Positions 36,922 through 45,845 of a DNA stretch of 64,000 nucleotides are shown piece after piece. The DNA is from Flavobacterium foetidum (GTDB lineage Bacteria > Bacteroidota > Bacteroidia > Flavobacteriales > Flavobacteriaceae). Below the pieces are notes generated by a model. It was given only the letters and a program-made list of their open reading frames with translations, ran no database searches and was not told the origin of the DNA. The stretch spans positions 186,001 through 250,000 of the forward strand of contig NZ_SJTF01000004.1 of the NCBI RefSeq assembly GCF_004634245.1, read 5' to 3'. The position numbers were made by a program, and so were the translations under genes. Each line of letters begins with the position of its first letter. Positions within the stretch are counted from its first letter, which is position 1.

Positions 36922-39765
36922 TTAATCATTAAAAAAAGTATCGATGAAACTCAAAAATTTGTTCAAAATTGTATCTCCAACTGCAGCCCTTTGCAATATC
37001 GAGGGTTGGTTTTCTAAGACAGCGACTACTTCCTGCTTAGTTGGAATGCGTTGTGAGAACAAATAATCTTCTGTTAGTTTTTTCAACTTCTCAGCATTTA
37101 ACTTTTCATCGGTTACAAATTGATTAAAAGCTTTCTGCTGTTCTACAATCATAAAAGAATTATAACCTTCCTCAATATCGCTTTCATCAATCAAAGGAAG
37201 ATTTTCTTCTATAAAACGTTCTATCAATTCGCGTTTACTTCTAAGTTTAGTGTCACCTGAAACTAAATCCAGAATCTCTTTTTGTTTCTTTTCTTTTTCT
37301 GCAAAAGTGATTCCTTTTAATTTGGCAAGTAAACTCAGAATATAAGTTACCGTAATATCATCACGATGAATTAATTCCAGCTCAAAATCTACCTCATTTA
37401 AGATAGACGTTTTTACTTTTTTCCCTTTATCAGATAAATCTAAATATTTGGATTTATAATCATCAAACTCTTGTTCATCTAAATCAATATCTTCAAAGGT
37501 AAAATCAACAAACGAACTGATAATATTTTTTAATCGAATGACTTCTCTAAATGCTTTAACGAATTCAAGTTCTTCTTCCTCAGTATATAAATCATCAACA
37601 GATTCAGAAGTCGGTACAATACTTTTTAATTTCTCATAGGCTTCATTTATATCCTCAATGTATTTTTCATAAGGTTGTAGAATGATAACTTCTTTCGCCT
37701 GTTTATCCGAAAATAAAGCAATTGCATCGTCTGTGGCTTTTTTAAGATTTCTAAAAACTACAATGTTCCCCTGCGATTTTTTATCGCCTAAAATTCGGTT
37801 TGTTCTCGAATATGCCTGAATTAAACCATGGTATTTTAAATTTTTATCTACAAATAAGGTGTTCAGCGATTTGCTATCAAAACCAGTCAGAAACATATTG
37901 ACAACAAATAACAAATCGACTTGTTTATTACGTACTTTTTGCGCAATATCTTTATAATAGCTGTAAAATGATTCACTACTTTTGGTTGTCCAGTTTGATT
38001 CGAAAGTTTTATTGTACTCCTCAATATAAGTTTCTAATTTGTCTCTTTTGTGATAGGAATTATAATCATCACGTTGGTCTCTATCTGCAACAGTATTAAA
38101 ATCTTGTTCATCAAAATCGGCAACATCACTGATCATTTCATCATTGGCTCCAAAACTAAAAATTGTTGCCATTTTTAAATCGTGCTTTCGTTCTTTTTTA
38201 AGTTTTGAAAACAAGTCATAATACTTAATGAGTATTTCTACACTACTCACGCAAAACATCGCTGTAAAGGTTTTGTTTTGCGTTTTAACAGGATGTTGTT
38301 GAATGATATAGTTCGCAATTTTCTCGATACGTTCGTTGCTTTCCAGCAATTCCTGCGTATCGATAGCTTCAACTTCAATGTCTATTTCGTTTTGAGAATC
38401 TTGTTTCTCTCTGTATCTTCCAACATATTCAACTGAGAAACGCAATACGTTTTCGTCCTTAATGGCATCTGTAATGACATAACTGTGTAATTGTTCTCCA
38501 AATAAACTGGCTGTAGTTTGGTTTTGTTTATTTTTAGATAAAGCATTTTCGGCAAAAATAGGCGTTCCTGTAAAACCAAACATTTGGTAATTCTCAAAAT
38601 ATTGCGTAATTCTTTTGTGCGTATCGCCAAACTGACTACGATGACATTCATCAAAAATAAAAACAATCTTTTTGTCTTTTAGATTGTTCATCGTTTTAAG
38701 ATGATTTTCGCGCGTAGTAGCATTATACAACTTTTGGATAGTCGTAACAATCAGTTTGTTATTGTTATCATTAAACTGACGAACCAGGTTTTTAGTATTA
38801 TTGGTCGGGTCAATACAATCGGGTTTAAATGCATTAAACTCTTTCGCTGTTTGATAATCCAAATCTTGTCTGTCGACACAAAAAACGACTTTATCGACTT
38901 TCGGCAATTGCGATAATATCTGACTGGCTTTAAAAGAAGTCAACGTTTTACCCGAACCTGTTGTATGCCAGATATAACCATTTTTATTGGAGTTTTTAAC
39001 TCTTTCAATAATCCGTTCTACCGCATAAAACTGATACGGGCGCAAAACCATCAGCATTTTATCGGTATCGTGCAAAACGATATATTTGGTTATCATTTTA
39101 GACAAATGACACTTTTCTAAAAATACATTTACAAAATCTTCGAGTTTAGAAATTCGCTTATTATTATCATCTGTCCAGTAAAAAGTCTGTTTGAAATCAG
39201 GTTTTTTGTTTCCGAAATTGCTAAAGTATTTGGTGTTTACACCATTACTGATAATAAACAACTGTACAAAATTGAATAAACCTGTATTAGCCGAAAACGA
39301 ATGTTTTTGATAACGATCGATTTGATTGTACGCTTCTTTTAGTTCCAATCCGGTTTTCTTTAATTCGATTTGAACCAAAGGCAGACCGTTTATTAAAATC
39401 GTAACATCGTAACGATTTTTATACGTTCCTTCCACCGTAATTTGATTCGTGACCTGATATTCATTCTGACACCAGAAATCCATATTAAGGAATTCGATAT
39501 AAACCAATTCGTTCGCTTCATTCCTGAAAGCAAATTTATCCCGAAGCAATAATGCTTTTTCAAAAACATTATTCGTCTTGGTTAAATGATTTAAAATCTG
39601 TTTGAAATCACTATCCGAAAACACTTTGTTGTTGTGTTTTTCTAATTGATTTTTAAGATTAACCAACAAATCGGCTTCATCTAAAATGGTTACTTTTTCG
39701 TAACCATTTGAAGTTAGTTGATGGATTAAATTTTGCTCTAAAATTAATTCGGATTGCGATGTCAT
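36922..39765 (-). CDS. hsdR: Type I restriction enzyme, R subunit
   Basis: 947 residues. An N-terminal nuclease region (about 1-190) with TYKNRYDVTILINGLPLVQIELKK, a PD-(D/E)xK-like motif (D...QIELK). SF2 translocase motifs: HTTGSGKT near 265-272, the DEAD-box-like DECHRSQ near 373, and GFTGTPIF shortly after. A C-terminal helical region contacts the methylase. ATP-driven DNA translocation and cleavage in the HsdR2M2S complex. It follows fic by 19 bp and seems to be transcribed with it rather than with hsdMS. Confidence 0.95.
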   Translation of the reverse strand: MTSQSELILEQNLIHQLTSNGYEKVTILDEADLLVNLKNQLEKHNNKVFSDSDFKQILNHLTKTNNVFEKALLLRDKFAFRNEANELVYIEFLNMDFWCQNEYQVTNQITVEGTYKNRYDVTILINGLPLVQIELKKTGLELKEAYNQIDRYQKHSFSANTGLFNFVQLFIISNGVNTKYFSNFGNKKPDFKQTFYWTDDNNKRISKLEDFVNVFLEKCHLSKMITKYIVLHDTDKMLMVLRPYQFYAVERIIERVKNSNKNGYIWHTTGSGKTLTSFKASQILSQLPKVDKVVFCVDRQDLDYQTAKEFNAFKPDCIDPTNNTKNLVRQFNDNNNKLIVTTIQKLYNATTRENHLKTMNNLKDKKIVFIFDECHRSQFGDTHKRITQYFENYQMFGFTGTPIFAENALSKNKQNQTTASLFGEQLHSYVITDAIKDENVLRFSVEYVGRYREKQDSQNEIDIEVEAIDTQELLESNERIEKIANYIIQQHPVKTQNKTFTAMFCVSSVEILIKYYDLFSKLKKERKHDLKMATIFSFGANDEMISDVADFDEQDFNTVADRDQRDDYNSYHKRDKLETYIEEYNKTFESNWTTKSSESFYSYYKDIAQKVRNKQVDLLFVVNMFLTGFDSKSLNTLFVDKNLKYHGLIQAYSRTNRILGDKKSQGNIVVFRNLKKATDDAIALFSDKQAKEVIILQPYEKYIEDINEAYEKLKSIVPTSESVDDLYTEEEELEFVKAFREVIRLKNIISSFVDFTFEDIDLDEQEFDDYKSKYLDLSDKGKKVKTSILNEVDFELELIHRDDITVTYILSLLAKLKGITFAEKEKKQKEILDLVSGDTKLRSKRELIERFIEENLPLIDESDIEEGYNSFMIVEQQKAFNQFVTDEKLNAEKLKKLTEDYLFSQRIPTKQEVVAVLENQPSILQRAAVGDTILNKFLSFIDTFFND

Positions 39766-39784
39766 TTAAACTATTTGTATTGCT

Positions 39785-41314
39785 TTATTTCATTAGTAAT
39801 TCATAATTACGTTCAATTTCTTTTATTTCTTCTTCGGTTAAAGCAGAAAATTCTTTTTCGACTGCTCTTTTCGAAAGTTTTCCGTCATTTTGTTCCAAGA
39901 AACGAATCAGTAATGCCACCATTTTATCTGGCATTTGAAACTCATCATCCAGATAACTTTTCATTTCATCGTATTTTTGAAGATACGTTACTTCTTGCGG
40001 AATAACATTTTCGATGGTATCGTTTACACAATCGTACAAAAACTCAGCCTGCTTTGTGGCATCAAAATAACGATAAAAATCGATTGTTTCATTCAGAACT
40101 TCCACATTGTTTGATTTTGTTTTTTCCCATTCTATAAAATCAAGTAACGGATGAGAATAGGCTTCCAGAACATTTCGATAATCATCAATATGATTTAAAA
40201 TAGAAGCCGAAACAGGAAAAATAATTCCCTGATGTATAAACTTCATTTTAGATAAAATATGATGAATTAAATAACGATGAATTCTCCCATTTCCGTCTAC
40301 ATAAGGATGAATAAACACAAAACCAAAAGCTATTGCCGAAGCTGACAAAACAGGATCAAAGTGATTGTCTTCGAGTTTTTTATAGGTTTCTAACAAGCCA
40401 TCGATCAGTTTTTCGATATCTTCTTTTTTTGCTGAAATATGTTCTGGAATAGGCTCGCCGGTTGTACGATCATGTTCGCCTACAAAACCGCCTTCTTTTC
40501 TAAAACCCATTGCAATAAAACGGCTGTTTTCGATTACGATTTGCTGTAAACGCAGTAATTCTTCTTTATCTAAAGATTTTGTACCTGCCTGACCGATTGC
40601 TTTTCCCCAGCGTACGGCACGATTTACAGTAGGATTTTCGCCTTCGATTGTAAAGGATGCTTTAGAATCTTTCAGCAGTAAAAATGCCGATGCTCTTTGT
40701 AAAACATCTTTATGAAAAGCTTTTAAATAAGTGTCTTTTTTTTGAGAAAGGTTTTCTTCTATATACTTTCTTAGTTTGTCTGTTTTAAAAATTAACGGAC
40801 AAAAATCTACTGTTCCCGGTAGATTATTTTTAATACGATGACGACTGGAATTAATAGAATTTGATACCCCAAACTGAATATCTTCATCTATTAACGGAAT
40901 AAAGTTTTTAATTGCCAAGTCTGGAATATCCAGTTTTTCTTGCATAAGCCATTCATACAAAAACCAAATTTTTCGACTGTATTGTCCCGTTGGTTCGCTT
41001 TGTACCATGCTTGTTATTTCTTCTTTTGCCACTTTTTGAAATAGCTTTTTAAAAAACAGCAAGTTTATTCCCTCATATTTTAATGCAAAAACCAAATGAT
41101 GAAACAATGTTTCTTTTGGATGGTGTCTTGGTGTAAAGACTAACCAATTTTCTGTACTATATTGTTTGTGTTTTTTACTGATGGTCGCCAATTTATCAGG
41201 CATTGGCATAAATAACTGCAATGCATTTATTATGGCACCATACCCTACTAATGTAACAAGTTCGGGGGTTGTTTTATCATTAAATACTGTTATATCCTTA
41301 GAAAAAACTATCAT
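39785..41314 (-). CDS. fic: Fic-domain protein in the type I RM locus
   Basis: 509 residues. The catalytic motif HPYVDGNGR at residues 336-344 is intact, predicting AMP (or other nucleotide) transfer to a hydroxyl group of a protein. SFTIEG at 220-225 fits the inhibitory motif (S/T)xxxE(G/N) of class II Fic proteins, located before the Fic core, so the enzyme is probably self-inhibited. The C-terminal about 100 residues (LSKRAVEKEFSALTEEEIK) may be a winged-helix-like segment. It sits directly upstream of hsdR. Fic genes recur in type I RM loci of many bacteria; their job there is not settled. No antitoxin gene is recognised. Confidence 0.9.
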   Translation of the reverse strand: MIVFSKDITVFNDKTTPELVTLVGYGAIINALQLFMPMPDKLATISKKHKQYSTENWLVFTPRHHPKETLFHHLVFALKYEGINLLFFKKLFQKVAKEEITSMVQSEPTGQYSRKIWFLYEWLMQEKLDIPDLAIKNFIPLIDEDIQFGVSNSINSSRHRIKNNLPGTVDFCPLIFKTDKLRKYIEENLSQKKDTYLKAFHKDVLQRASAFLLLKDSKASFTIEGENPTVNRAVRWGKAIGQAGTKSLDKEELLRLQQIVIENSRFIAMGFRKEGGFVGEHDRTTGEPIPEHISAKKEDIEKLIDGLLETYKKLEDNHFDPVLSASAIAFGFVFIHPYVDGNGRIHRYLIHHILSKMKFIHQGIIFPVSASILNHIDDYRNVLEAYSHPLLDFIEWEKTKSNNVEVLNETIDFYRYFDATKQAEFLYDCVNDTIENVIPQEVTYLQKYDEMKSYLDDEFQMPDKMVALLIRFLEQNDGKLSKRAVEKEFSALTEEEIKEIERNYELLMK

Positions 41315-41345
41315 ATTTGCACAAACATTTTATAAACAATCTATT

Positions 41346-41353
41346 CAAATATA
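41346..41353 (-). promoter_or_regulatory. -7 box for fic-hsdR
   Basis: The minus strand reads TATATTTG, a TAnnTTTG match, 31 nt upstream of the fic ATG at 41314. It touches the first copy of the ATGAAAAATAGGTT repeat. Confidence 0.55.
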
Positions 41354-41497
41354 TGAAAAATAGGTTACAAAAATGAAAAATAGGTTATTTTTGTTTTATA
41401 AAATGAAAAATAGGTTTTAATTTTTCTAATAATTTTGAATAACAGGTTAAAATCATGAAAATAGAGTAAATTCTAAATTTTTAATGAAAAAGAGGTT
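41353..41497. promoter_or_regulatory. Phased repeat array ATGAAAAATAGGTT upstream of fic
   Basis: Three exact copies at 41353, 41373 and 41403, a near copy (one mismatch) at 41484, and a poorer one at 41455. Offsets are 20, 30, 52 and 29 bp, all close to whole helical turns. The array covers the fic promoter and the upstream half of the 308-bp gap before the DUF1737 gene (41315-41625). It looks like an operator array for an unknown regulator. The remaining gap is AT-rich with no ORF. Confidence 0.65.
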
Positions 41498-41625
41498 TTT
41501 TTAAACTTTACAAAACCTAAACATATTCCATAAAAAACAAACGCTAATTATCATTTTGCAATAAAAACAAACGCTTTCTTAAACTAACAACCTCAGCTTA
41601 AACAAACTTGTAATGTAAAACCTTT

Positions 41626-41817
41626 CTACTTTTCAGCGTATTTGACCATCGCCTGAGCGAAGTATTTAAATACCGTTAGTTCTCCCGAATCGACCGACAT
41701 AGAAACACCTCCTAATAGAACATAACCTTCTTTAATTTTATTTAAGACTTCGAACTGCAACAACTCCTTTGATTCAAACTCTAAAATAATATAATCTGTA
41801 ATTTTTTTGTTCTCCAT
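41626..41817 (-). CDS. Small DUF1737-like protein
   Basis: 63 residues: YIILEFESKELLQFEVLNKI followed by KEGYVLLGGVSMS, the pattern of DUF1737 (a short alpha/beta unit in which a helix is followed by a GW/GY-x-PxGG-like turn). It starts 9 bp after the hsdS stop, so it is probably part of the hsdM-hsdS transcript. Function unknown; it may be a small accessory or regulator of the RM system. Confidence 0.7.
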   Translation of the reverse strand: MENKKITDYIILEFESKELLQFEVLNKIKEGYVLLGGVSMSVDSGELTVFKYFAQAMVKYAEK

Positions 41818-41826
41818 AATTTTTTT

Positions 41827-43056
41827 TTAAACAAACATTTGCTGTAACAACCCTTTTTTATATTCCTGCGTATCTTCTATTTGTGTTGCTATCAAAGTAA
41901 TTTTTTCATCTATTGCTGAAAGAAAATTGGCGATTTTGGTTTGTTCTTTTAATTGTGGTAAAATGATAGGCAAAGCAGAGTATTCTTCAGCATTTATTCC
42001 TGGTTGACCTGAGCGCATTGACATTATCTTAACCCATTTGTCATATCTTGAAAGTAAAGTTTGATAAAATATAAATTTTGGATTTGCTTTAGCTATGTTA
42101 AATTTTATCAAAAATCCTGCGAAAAATAATTTACCATCATTTACATCATATAAATAAGTTTTCCCTGTACTTGCACCAGTTCTAGTAAATAATAAATCCC
42201 CAGACTCTAATAAATAGCTATCATCAAATTCTTCTGGCGAAGTAATTTTATTTCTTAAAAATCTTCCAGATAATTCATCAATATCTGTAATTCTAATATA
42301 TCCATTAATACCATCATACTCTTTTGCAGAAGAATTAAGTCCATACTTAGGTTTTGAAGAAACTTCTCCCAAAGTTTTCTCCTCCCAATCCTCAAAATCA
42401 TTCCCATTATCATCCTTAAATCGAATTTCCTGATTAAAGATTTTCTGAATCATACCTTTTTTGTATTCTTCTAAAAGGGCTTTCTTCTCTTTTAATAAAT
42501 TGATTTTTTCATCTATTGAAGAAAGGAAATTGGCGATTTTGGTTTGTTCTTGAAGTGAAGGAAATGGTAAAATAACACTTGATAAAATTTCTTGTCCCAC
42601 ATTATAACGTGTACTTCCTCCTGATTTAGATGTTATTTCTTCTCTTGATAAATTAGTTTTAAGTAATTTATTAAAAAATACAGGATTATATTCTCCAATT
42701 TTACGACCTCTAATAACAAATCCTCCAAAGGTTGCTGGTTGTTCCTTATCTAAATAAACATTTGCAGTACCTACTTCTTCTCTTGTTTCAGAACTCCTTT
42801 GGAATAATATATCGCCATAAGTCACAAGATATTTGGAAGCAGTTTTTTCATCCACATCAACACTTCCTTTAATTTTATTATGAGTTATAAAGTCATTACT
42901 TAAAATGTCCAAAACATTAATGAACTTATATCCTCTTCCATATTGCTCTTTTGAAGCATTGATACCATTTTTAAACTCTAGCAATTTATTCAATTGTATC
43001 AATTCCCAATCTTCTTCAAATTCAGGAAACCGTAATTTTGGTTGTAATGTTTCCAT
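41827..43056 (-). CDS. hsdS: Type I RM specificity subunit
   Basis: 409 residues with two target-recognition domains. TRD1 covers about residues 1-160 and TRD2 about 215-360. Each is followed by a conserved helical spacer: EQTKIANFLSSIDEKINLLK and EQTKIANFLSAIDEKITLIA. It sets the bipartite DNA target of the methylase and nuclease. It is 1 bp from hsdM. The repeated spacers are also nearly identical as DNA (41901-41948 and 42504-42551), which allows recombination between halves. No inverted partial hsdS copy is present in the window. Confidence 0.94.
   Translation of the reverse strand: METLQPKLRFPEFEEDWELIQLNKLLEFKNGINASKEQYGRGYKFINVLDILSNDFITHNKIKGSVDVDEKTASKYLVTYGDILFQRSSETREEVGTANVYLDKEQPATFGGFVIRGRKIGEYNPVFFNKLLKTNLSREEITSKSGGSTRYNVGQEILSSVILPFPSLQEQTKIANFLSSIDEKINLLKEKKALLEEYKKGMIQKIFNQEIRFKDDNGNDFEDWEEKTLGEVSSKPKYGLNSSAKEYDGINGYIRITDIDELSGRFLRNKITSPEEFDDSYLLESGDLLFTRTGASTGKTYLYDVNDGKLFFAGFLIKFNIAKANPKFIFYQTLLSRYDKWVKIMSMRSGQPGINAEEYSALPIILPQLKEQTKIANFLSAIDEKITLIATQIEDTQEYKKGLLQQMFV
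41901..42551. repeat. 48-bp direct repeat inside hsdS
   Basis: Copies at 41901-41948 and 42504-42551 differ at 3 of 48 positions and lie 603 bp apart, a whole number of codons (201). Both encode the conserved spacer helix after each target-recognition domain. Confidence 0.8.
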
Positions 43057-43057
43057 C

Positions 43058-44650
43058 TTAAAAAGGTGTTTTTATATTCAACTCAGCACAAAAAGAAGCA
43101 ATAGTTTGATCAACCGTTTCCATTTTGCTGTCAATACTTTGTAATTTTTCAGCAATCGCGTTTACATCTATACTTTCGGCTTCTTCAAACGTATTTACAT
43201 AACGTGGAATATTCAGGTTGTAATCGTTGGCTTTTACTTGTTCTAAAGTCGCCACGTTCGAGTATTTCTCAATTATTGCTCTCGATTGGTAAGTGCTTAC
43301 AATTTTATCAATATGTTCTTCGCGCAGTACGTTTTGGTTTTTTACTTTTTCAAAATCGTTGCTGGCGTCGATAAACAAAATATCATCCGGGTTTTCTTTG
43401 CATTTTTTAAAGACCAAAATACAAGTCGGGATACTTGTACCGTAAAACAAATTGGCAGGAAGACCTATAATAGCATCTATATAATTTCGGTCTTCTATTA
43501 AAAACTTACGAATATGACCTTCGGCCGCGCCACGAAACAAAACACCGTGCGGTGCAATACACGCCATGATTCCGTTATCATCCAAATGATGTATCATGTG
43601 TTGAATAAAAGCAAAATCAGCTTTGGTTGCCGGAGCCAGTCTTCCGTATTGCGAAAAACGCTCTTCGTTAGAAAATAATGGGTTCGCACTCCACTTTGCC
43701 GAAAATGGAGGATTCGCTACGATGGCTTCAAATTTAAATCCTTCGTGTTGTGGTCGCTCAAGTGTATCTTCATGTTTGATATCAAATTTATGATAATTGA
43801 CATCATGCAGAATCATGTTCATTCGGGCCAAGTTGTACGTCGTACGGTTTTGCTCCTGCCCATAAAAATGTCCTACTTCCTCTACTTCTCTTGCTACACG
43901 AAGCAGTAACGAACCACTACCGCAAGTTGGGTCATAAACTGATTTTAGTTTGCTTTTTTTGGTCGTTACAATTTTTGCCAAGATACTAGAAACCTGTTGA
44001 GGTGTATAAAATTCTCCCGCTTTTTGTCCGGCTCCTGCAGCAAACTTTGCAATAAGATATTCATATGCATCTCCCAAAACATCACCTTCGGTATTCTCTA
44101 AATCAAAATCAATCGCATCAAGTGAAGTTAAGATTTTTACAATAACATTGTTTCTATCTTTTGTTGTACGACCAATTTTGGTAGAATTCAAATCAATATC
44201 ATAAAAAAGCTGGTCAAAATCGTCCTGACTTTCAGAACCCATGGTACTTTTTTCGATATTACTTAAAACAGCCGCTAAATCTTCAAGAATAAAAGTGCTT
44301 TGTATTTGCTCTTCATCCTCTTCATTAACGACTTTAGCATTTCCTTTTTTTGCCAGATTGCTAAACAACTCCGATGGTTTTAAGAAATAACCTAAAGCAT
44401 CAACAGTTGCCTCTTTTAAAGCGTCTAAAATTTGTTTTCCGTGTTCGCTTTCTTCGTCAATTTCAGCAAAAATTAAGTTATCTGGTTCTAAAAATTTATT
44501 TGCTACTTTCTCTAGTTTTTCCGAAAGATACTTGTAAAAAATAAAACCTAATATATAATCCTGAAATTGGTTGGCACTAATTTTTCCTCGTAAAATATCG
44601 GCAATCGCCCAAAGCTTTTGTTCCAGTAGTTTTTTTTGATCTTCAGACAT
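43058..44650 (-). CDS. hsdM: Type I RM modification subunit (N6-adenine methylase)
   Basis: 530 residues. The N-terminal helical HsdM domain (LWAIADILRGKISANQFQDY) is followed by a gamma-class SAM methylase: FYTPQQVSSIL, YDPTCGSGSLLL near residue 240 (motif I) and ANPPFS near 313 (motif IV, catalytic). It methylates adenine in the site chosen by HsdS. First gene of hsdM-hsdS-DUF1737. The promoter lies in the short gap to tRNA-Ser; no clear box was found. Confidence 0.96.
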   Translation of the reverse strand: MSEDQKKLLEQKLWAIADILRGKISANQFQDYILGFIFYKYLSEKLEKVANKFLEPDNLIFAEIDEESEHGKQILDALKEATVDALGYFLKPSELFSNLAKKGNAKVVNEEDEEQIQSTFILEDLAAVLSNIEKSTMGSESQDDFDQLFYDIDLNSTKIGRTTKDRNNVIVKILTSLDAIDFDLENTEGDVLGDAYEYLIAKFAAGAGQKAGEFYTPQQVSSILAKIVTTKKSKLKSVYDPTCGSGSLLLRVAREVEEVGHFYGQEQNRTTYNLARMNMILHDVNYHKFDIKHEDTLERPQHEGFKFEAIVANPPFSAKWSANPLFSNEERFSQYGRLAPATKADFAFIQHMIHHLDDNGIMACIAPHGVLFRGAAEGHIRKFLIEDRNYIDAIIGLPANLFYGTSIPTCILVFKKCKENPDDILFIDASNDFEKVKNQNVLREEHIDKIVSTYQSRAIIEKYSNVATLEQVKANDYNLNIPRYVNTFEEAESIDVNAIAEKLQSIDSKMETVDQTIASFCAELNIKTPF

Positions 44651-44684
44651 TTTTGTTGTTGATTTGGTAATTGGAGAAAGTTAT

Positions 44685-44716
44685 AAAAAAACCCCGAAAT
44701 AACGATTCCGAGGTTT
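44685..44716 (-). terminator. Terminator after tRNA-Ser
   Basis: On the minus strand AAACCTCGGAA pairs with TTTCGGGGTTT (11 bp with wobbles), followed by a T run. It separates the tRNA from hsdM. Confidence 0.7.
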
Positions 44717-44739
44717 GATATTATTTAAATTAAAATTCG

Positions 44740-44826
44740 CAGAAAGGAAGGGATTCGAACCCTCGATACAGTTACCCATATACTAGCTTTCCAGGCTAGC
44801 TCCTTAAACCACTCGGACACCTTTCT
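44740..44826 (-). tRNA. tRNA-Ser (anticodon GGA)
   Basis: An 87-nt cloverleaf with a long variable arm, as in class II tRNAs. The acceptor arms AGAAAGG and CCTTTCT pair fully. Anticodon stem CTAGC/GCTAG with loop CTGGAAA, anticodon GGA (reads UCC/UCU). T-loop GGTTCGAATCC. The 3' CCA is not encoded, as is common in this phylum. Confidence 0.93.
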
Positions 44827-44884
44827 AATTGGTCTGCAAAGAACACAAAAAAAATCGAGTTACAAAAGTAAATTTGCAGTTTGT

Positions 44885-45754
44885 TTAAATGCTGTTCTTG
44901 AATTCTTCCATGAAGAGTTTTACCGCTTTTTTCTGATAACTTCCGATAGTCAGCATAAACGATTCTCTCTTGGTTATGACTCCTGTTAGTTGTACCGCTT
45001 TGAGTTGGTCCCAGCCTTTTAAGGCTTTTTCGGCTACAATGGTTGCCCAATCGCTGTTTTCGACCATTTGAAGCAAGGCGTGAATAGAATGCAATTCAAT
45101 CGAAATTTTTGGTTTCATGTTGAATTTCTGAAACAGTTCTTCTACAAATTCTCTCGAATTGGATCCTTTTCCGGGCAGAATCAACGGAATTTCGTCTAAC
45201 TTCTTGAAAGCTATTTTGCCCAAATCTGCCAGCGGATGATTTTTAGAAACTGCCATGACCATATTCGAAATAAACAGAGGCACTTTCTGTATGGGTGGCT
45301 CGATTTCGTGCGACGAAATCACCATAACTACATCCAATTCATTATTAAGGAGTTTTTGCTCTAGAGATTCTGTTGTGCCGTATTCTACCACAATTTTTAA
45401 GTTTTGATATGCTTTCGCAAACGAGTTGACTACGGGCAAAATCAAAAGTCCGAAAATGTAAGTTACGCCTATTCTTAGTTCGCCGCCAATCATTTCGTTT
45501 AAATCTTCAATCGCCTGCTTACCGTTTTCTACATTTTCGACTACTTTTTTAGCATGTATCAGAAAAACAGAACCCGCTTCGGTCAACTGTACTTTTTTTC
45601 CGATTCGCTTAAACAAAGGCATACCGAGCTCTTCTTCAAGTTTTTTAATTTGTTGCGAAAGTCCCGATTGTGTTACAAAACACAATTCTGCCGCTTTGGT
45701 AAAGTGCAGTATCTCTGCCGTTTTGATAAAATATTGCAATTGATAAATTTCCAT
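44885..45754 (-). CDS. LysR-family transcriptional regulator
   Basis: 289 residues. N-terminal winged helix-turn-helix (MEIYQLQYFIKTAEILHFTKAAELCFVTQSGLSQQIKKLEEELG), then a periplasmic-binding-protein-like effector domain. Divergent from an MFS exporter gene with a palindromic intergenic site (45755-45795), so it most probably controls that exporter and itself. The inducer is unknown. Confidence 0.92.
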   Translation of the reverse strand: MEIYQLQYFIKTAEILHFTKAAELCFVTQSGLSQQIKKLEEELGMPLFKRIGKKVQLTEAGSVFLIHAKKVVENVENGKQAIEDLNEMIGGELRIGVTYIFGLLILPVVNSFAKAYQNLKIVVEYGTTESLEQKLLNNELDVVMVISSHEIEPPIQKVPLFISNMVMAVSKNHPLADLGKIAFKKLDEIPLILPGKGSNSREFVEELFQKFNMKPKISIELHSIHALLQMVENSDWATIVAEKALKGWDQLKAVQLTGVITKRESFMLTIGSYQKKAVKLFMEEFKNSI

Positions 45755-45795
45755 ATTAATAAGTTTTACTACTCATAATAAGTAAAATTATTAAT
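45755..45795. promoter_or_regulatory. Palindromic operator between the LysR and MFS genes
   Basis: ATTAATAAGTTTTACT (45755-45770) is mirrored by AGTAAAATTATTAAT (45781-45795) with a 1-nt gap in one arm. It is located against the LysR start codon and upstream of the MFS gene, as expected for a LysR site. Confidence 0.6.
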
Positions 45796-45845
45796 TTTTC
45801 TAATGAAATCATAATTACGAACTTTGTATCAAATAATTTAAGATC

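Noticed and set aside
36922..44650. The RM locus as part of a larger integrated island
   Set aside because: A tRNA gene lies beside it at 44740-44826, but I found no duplicated tRNA end, integrase or clear attachment repeat.
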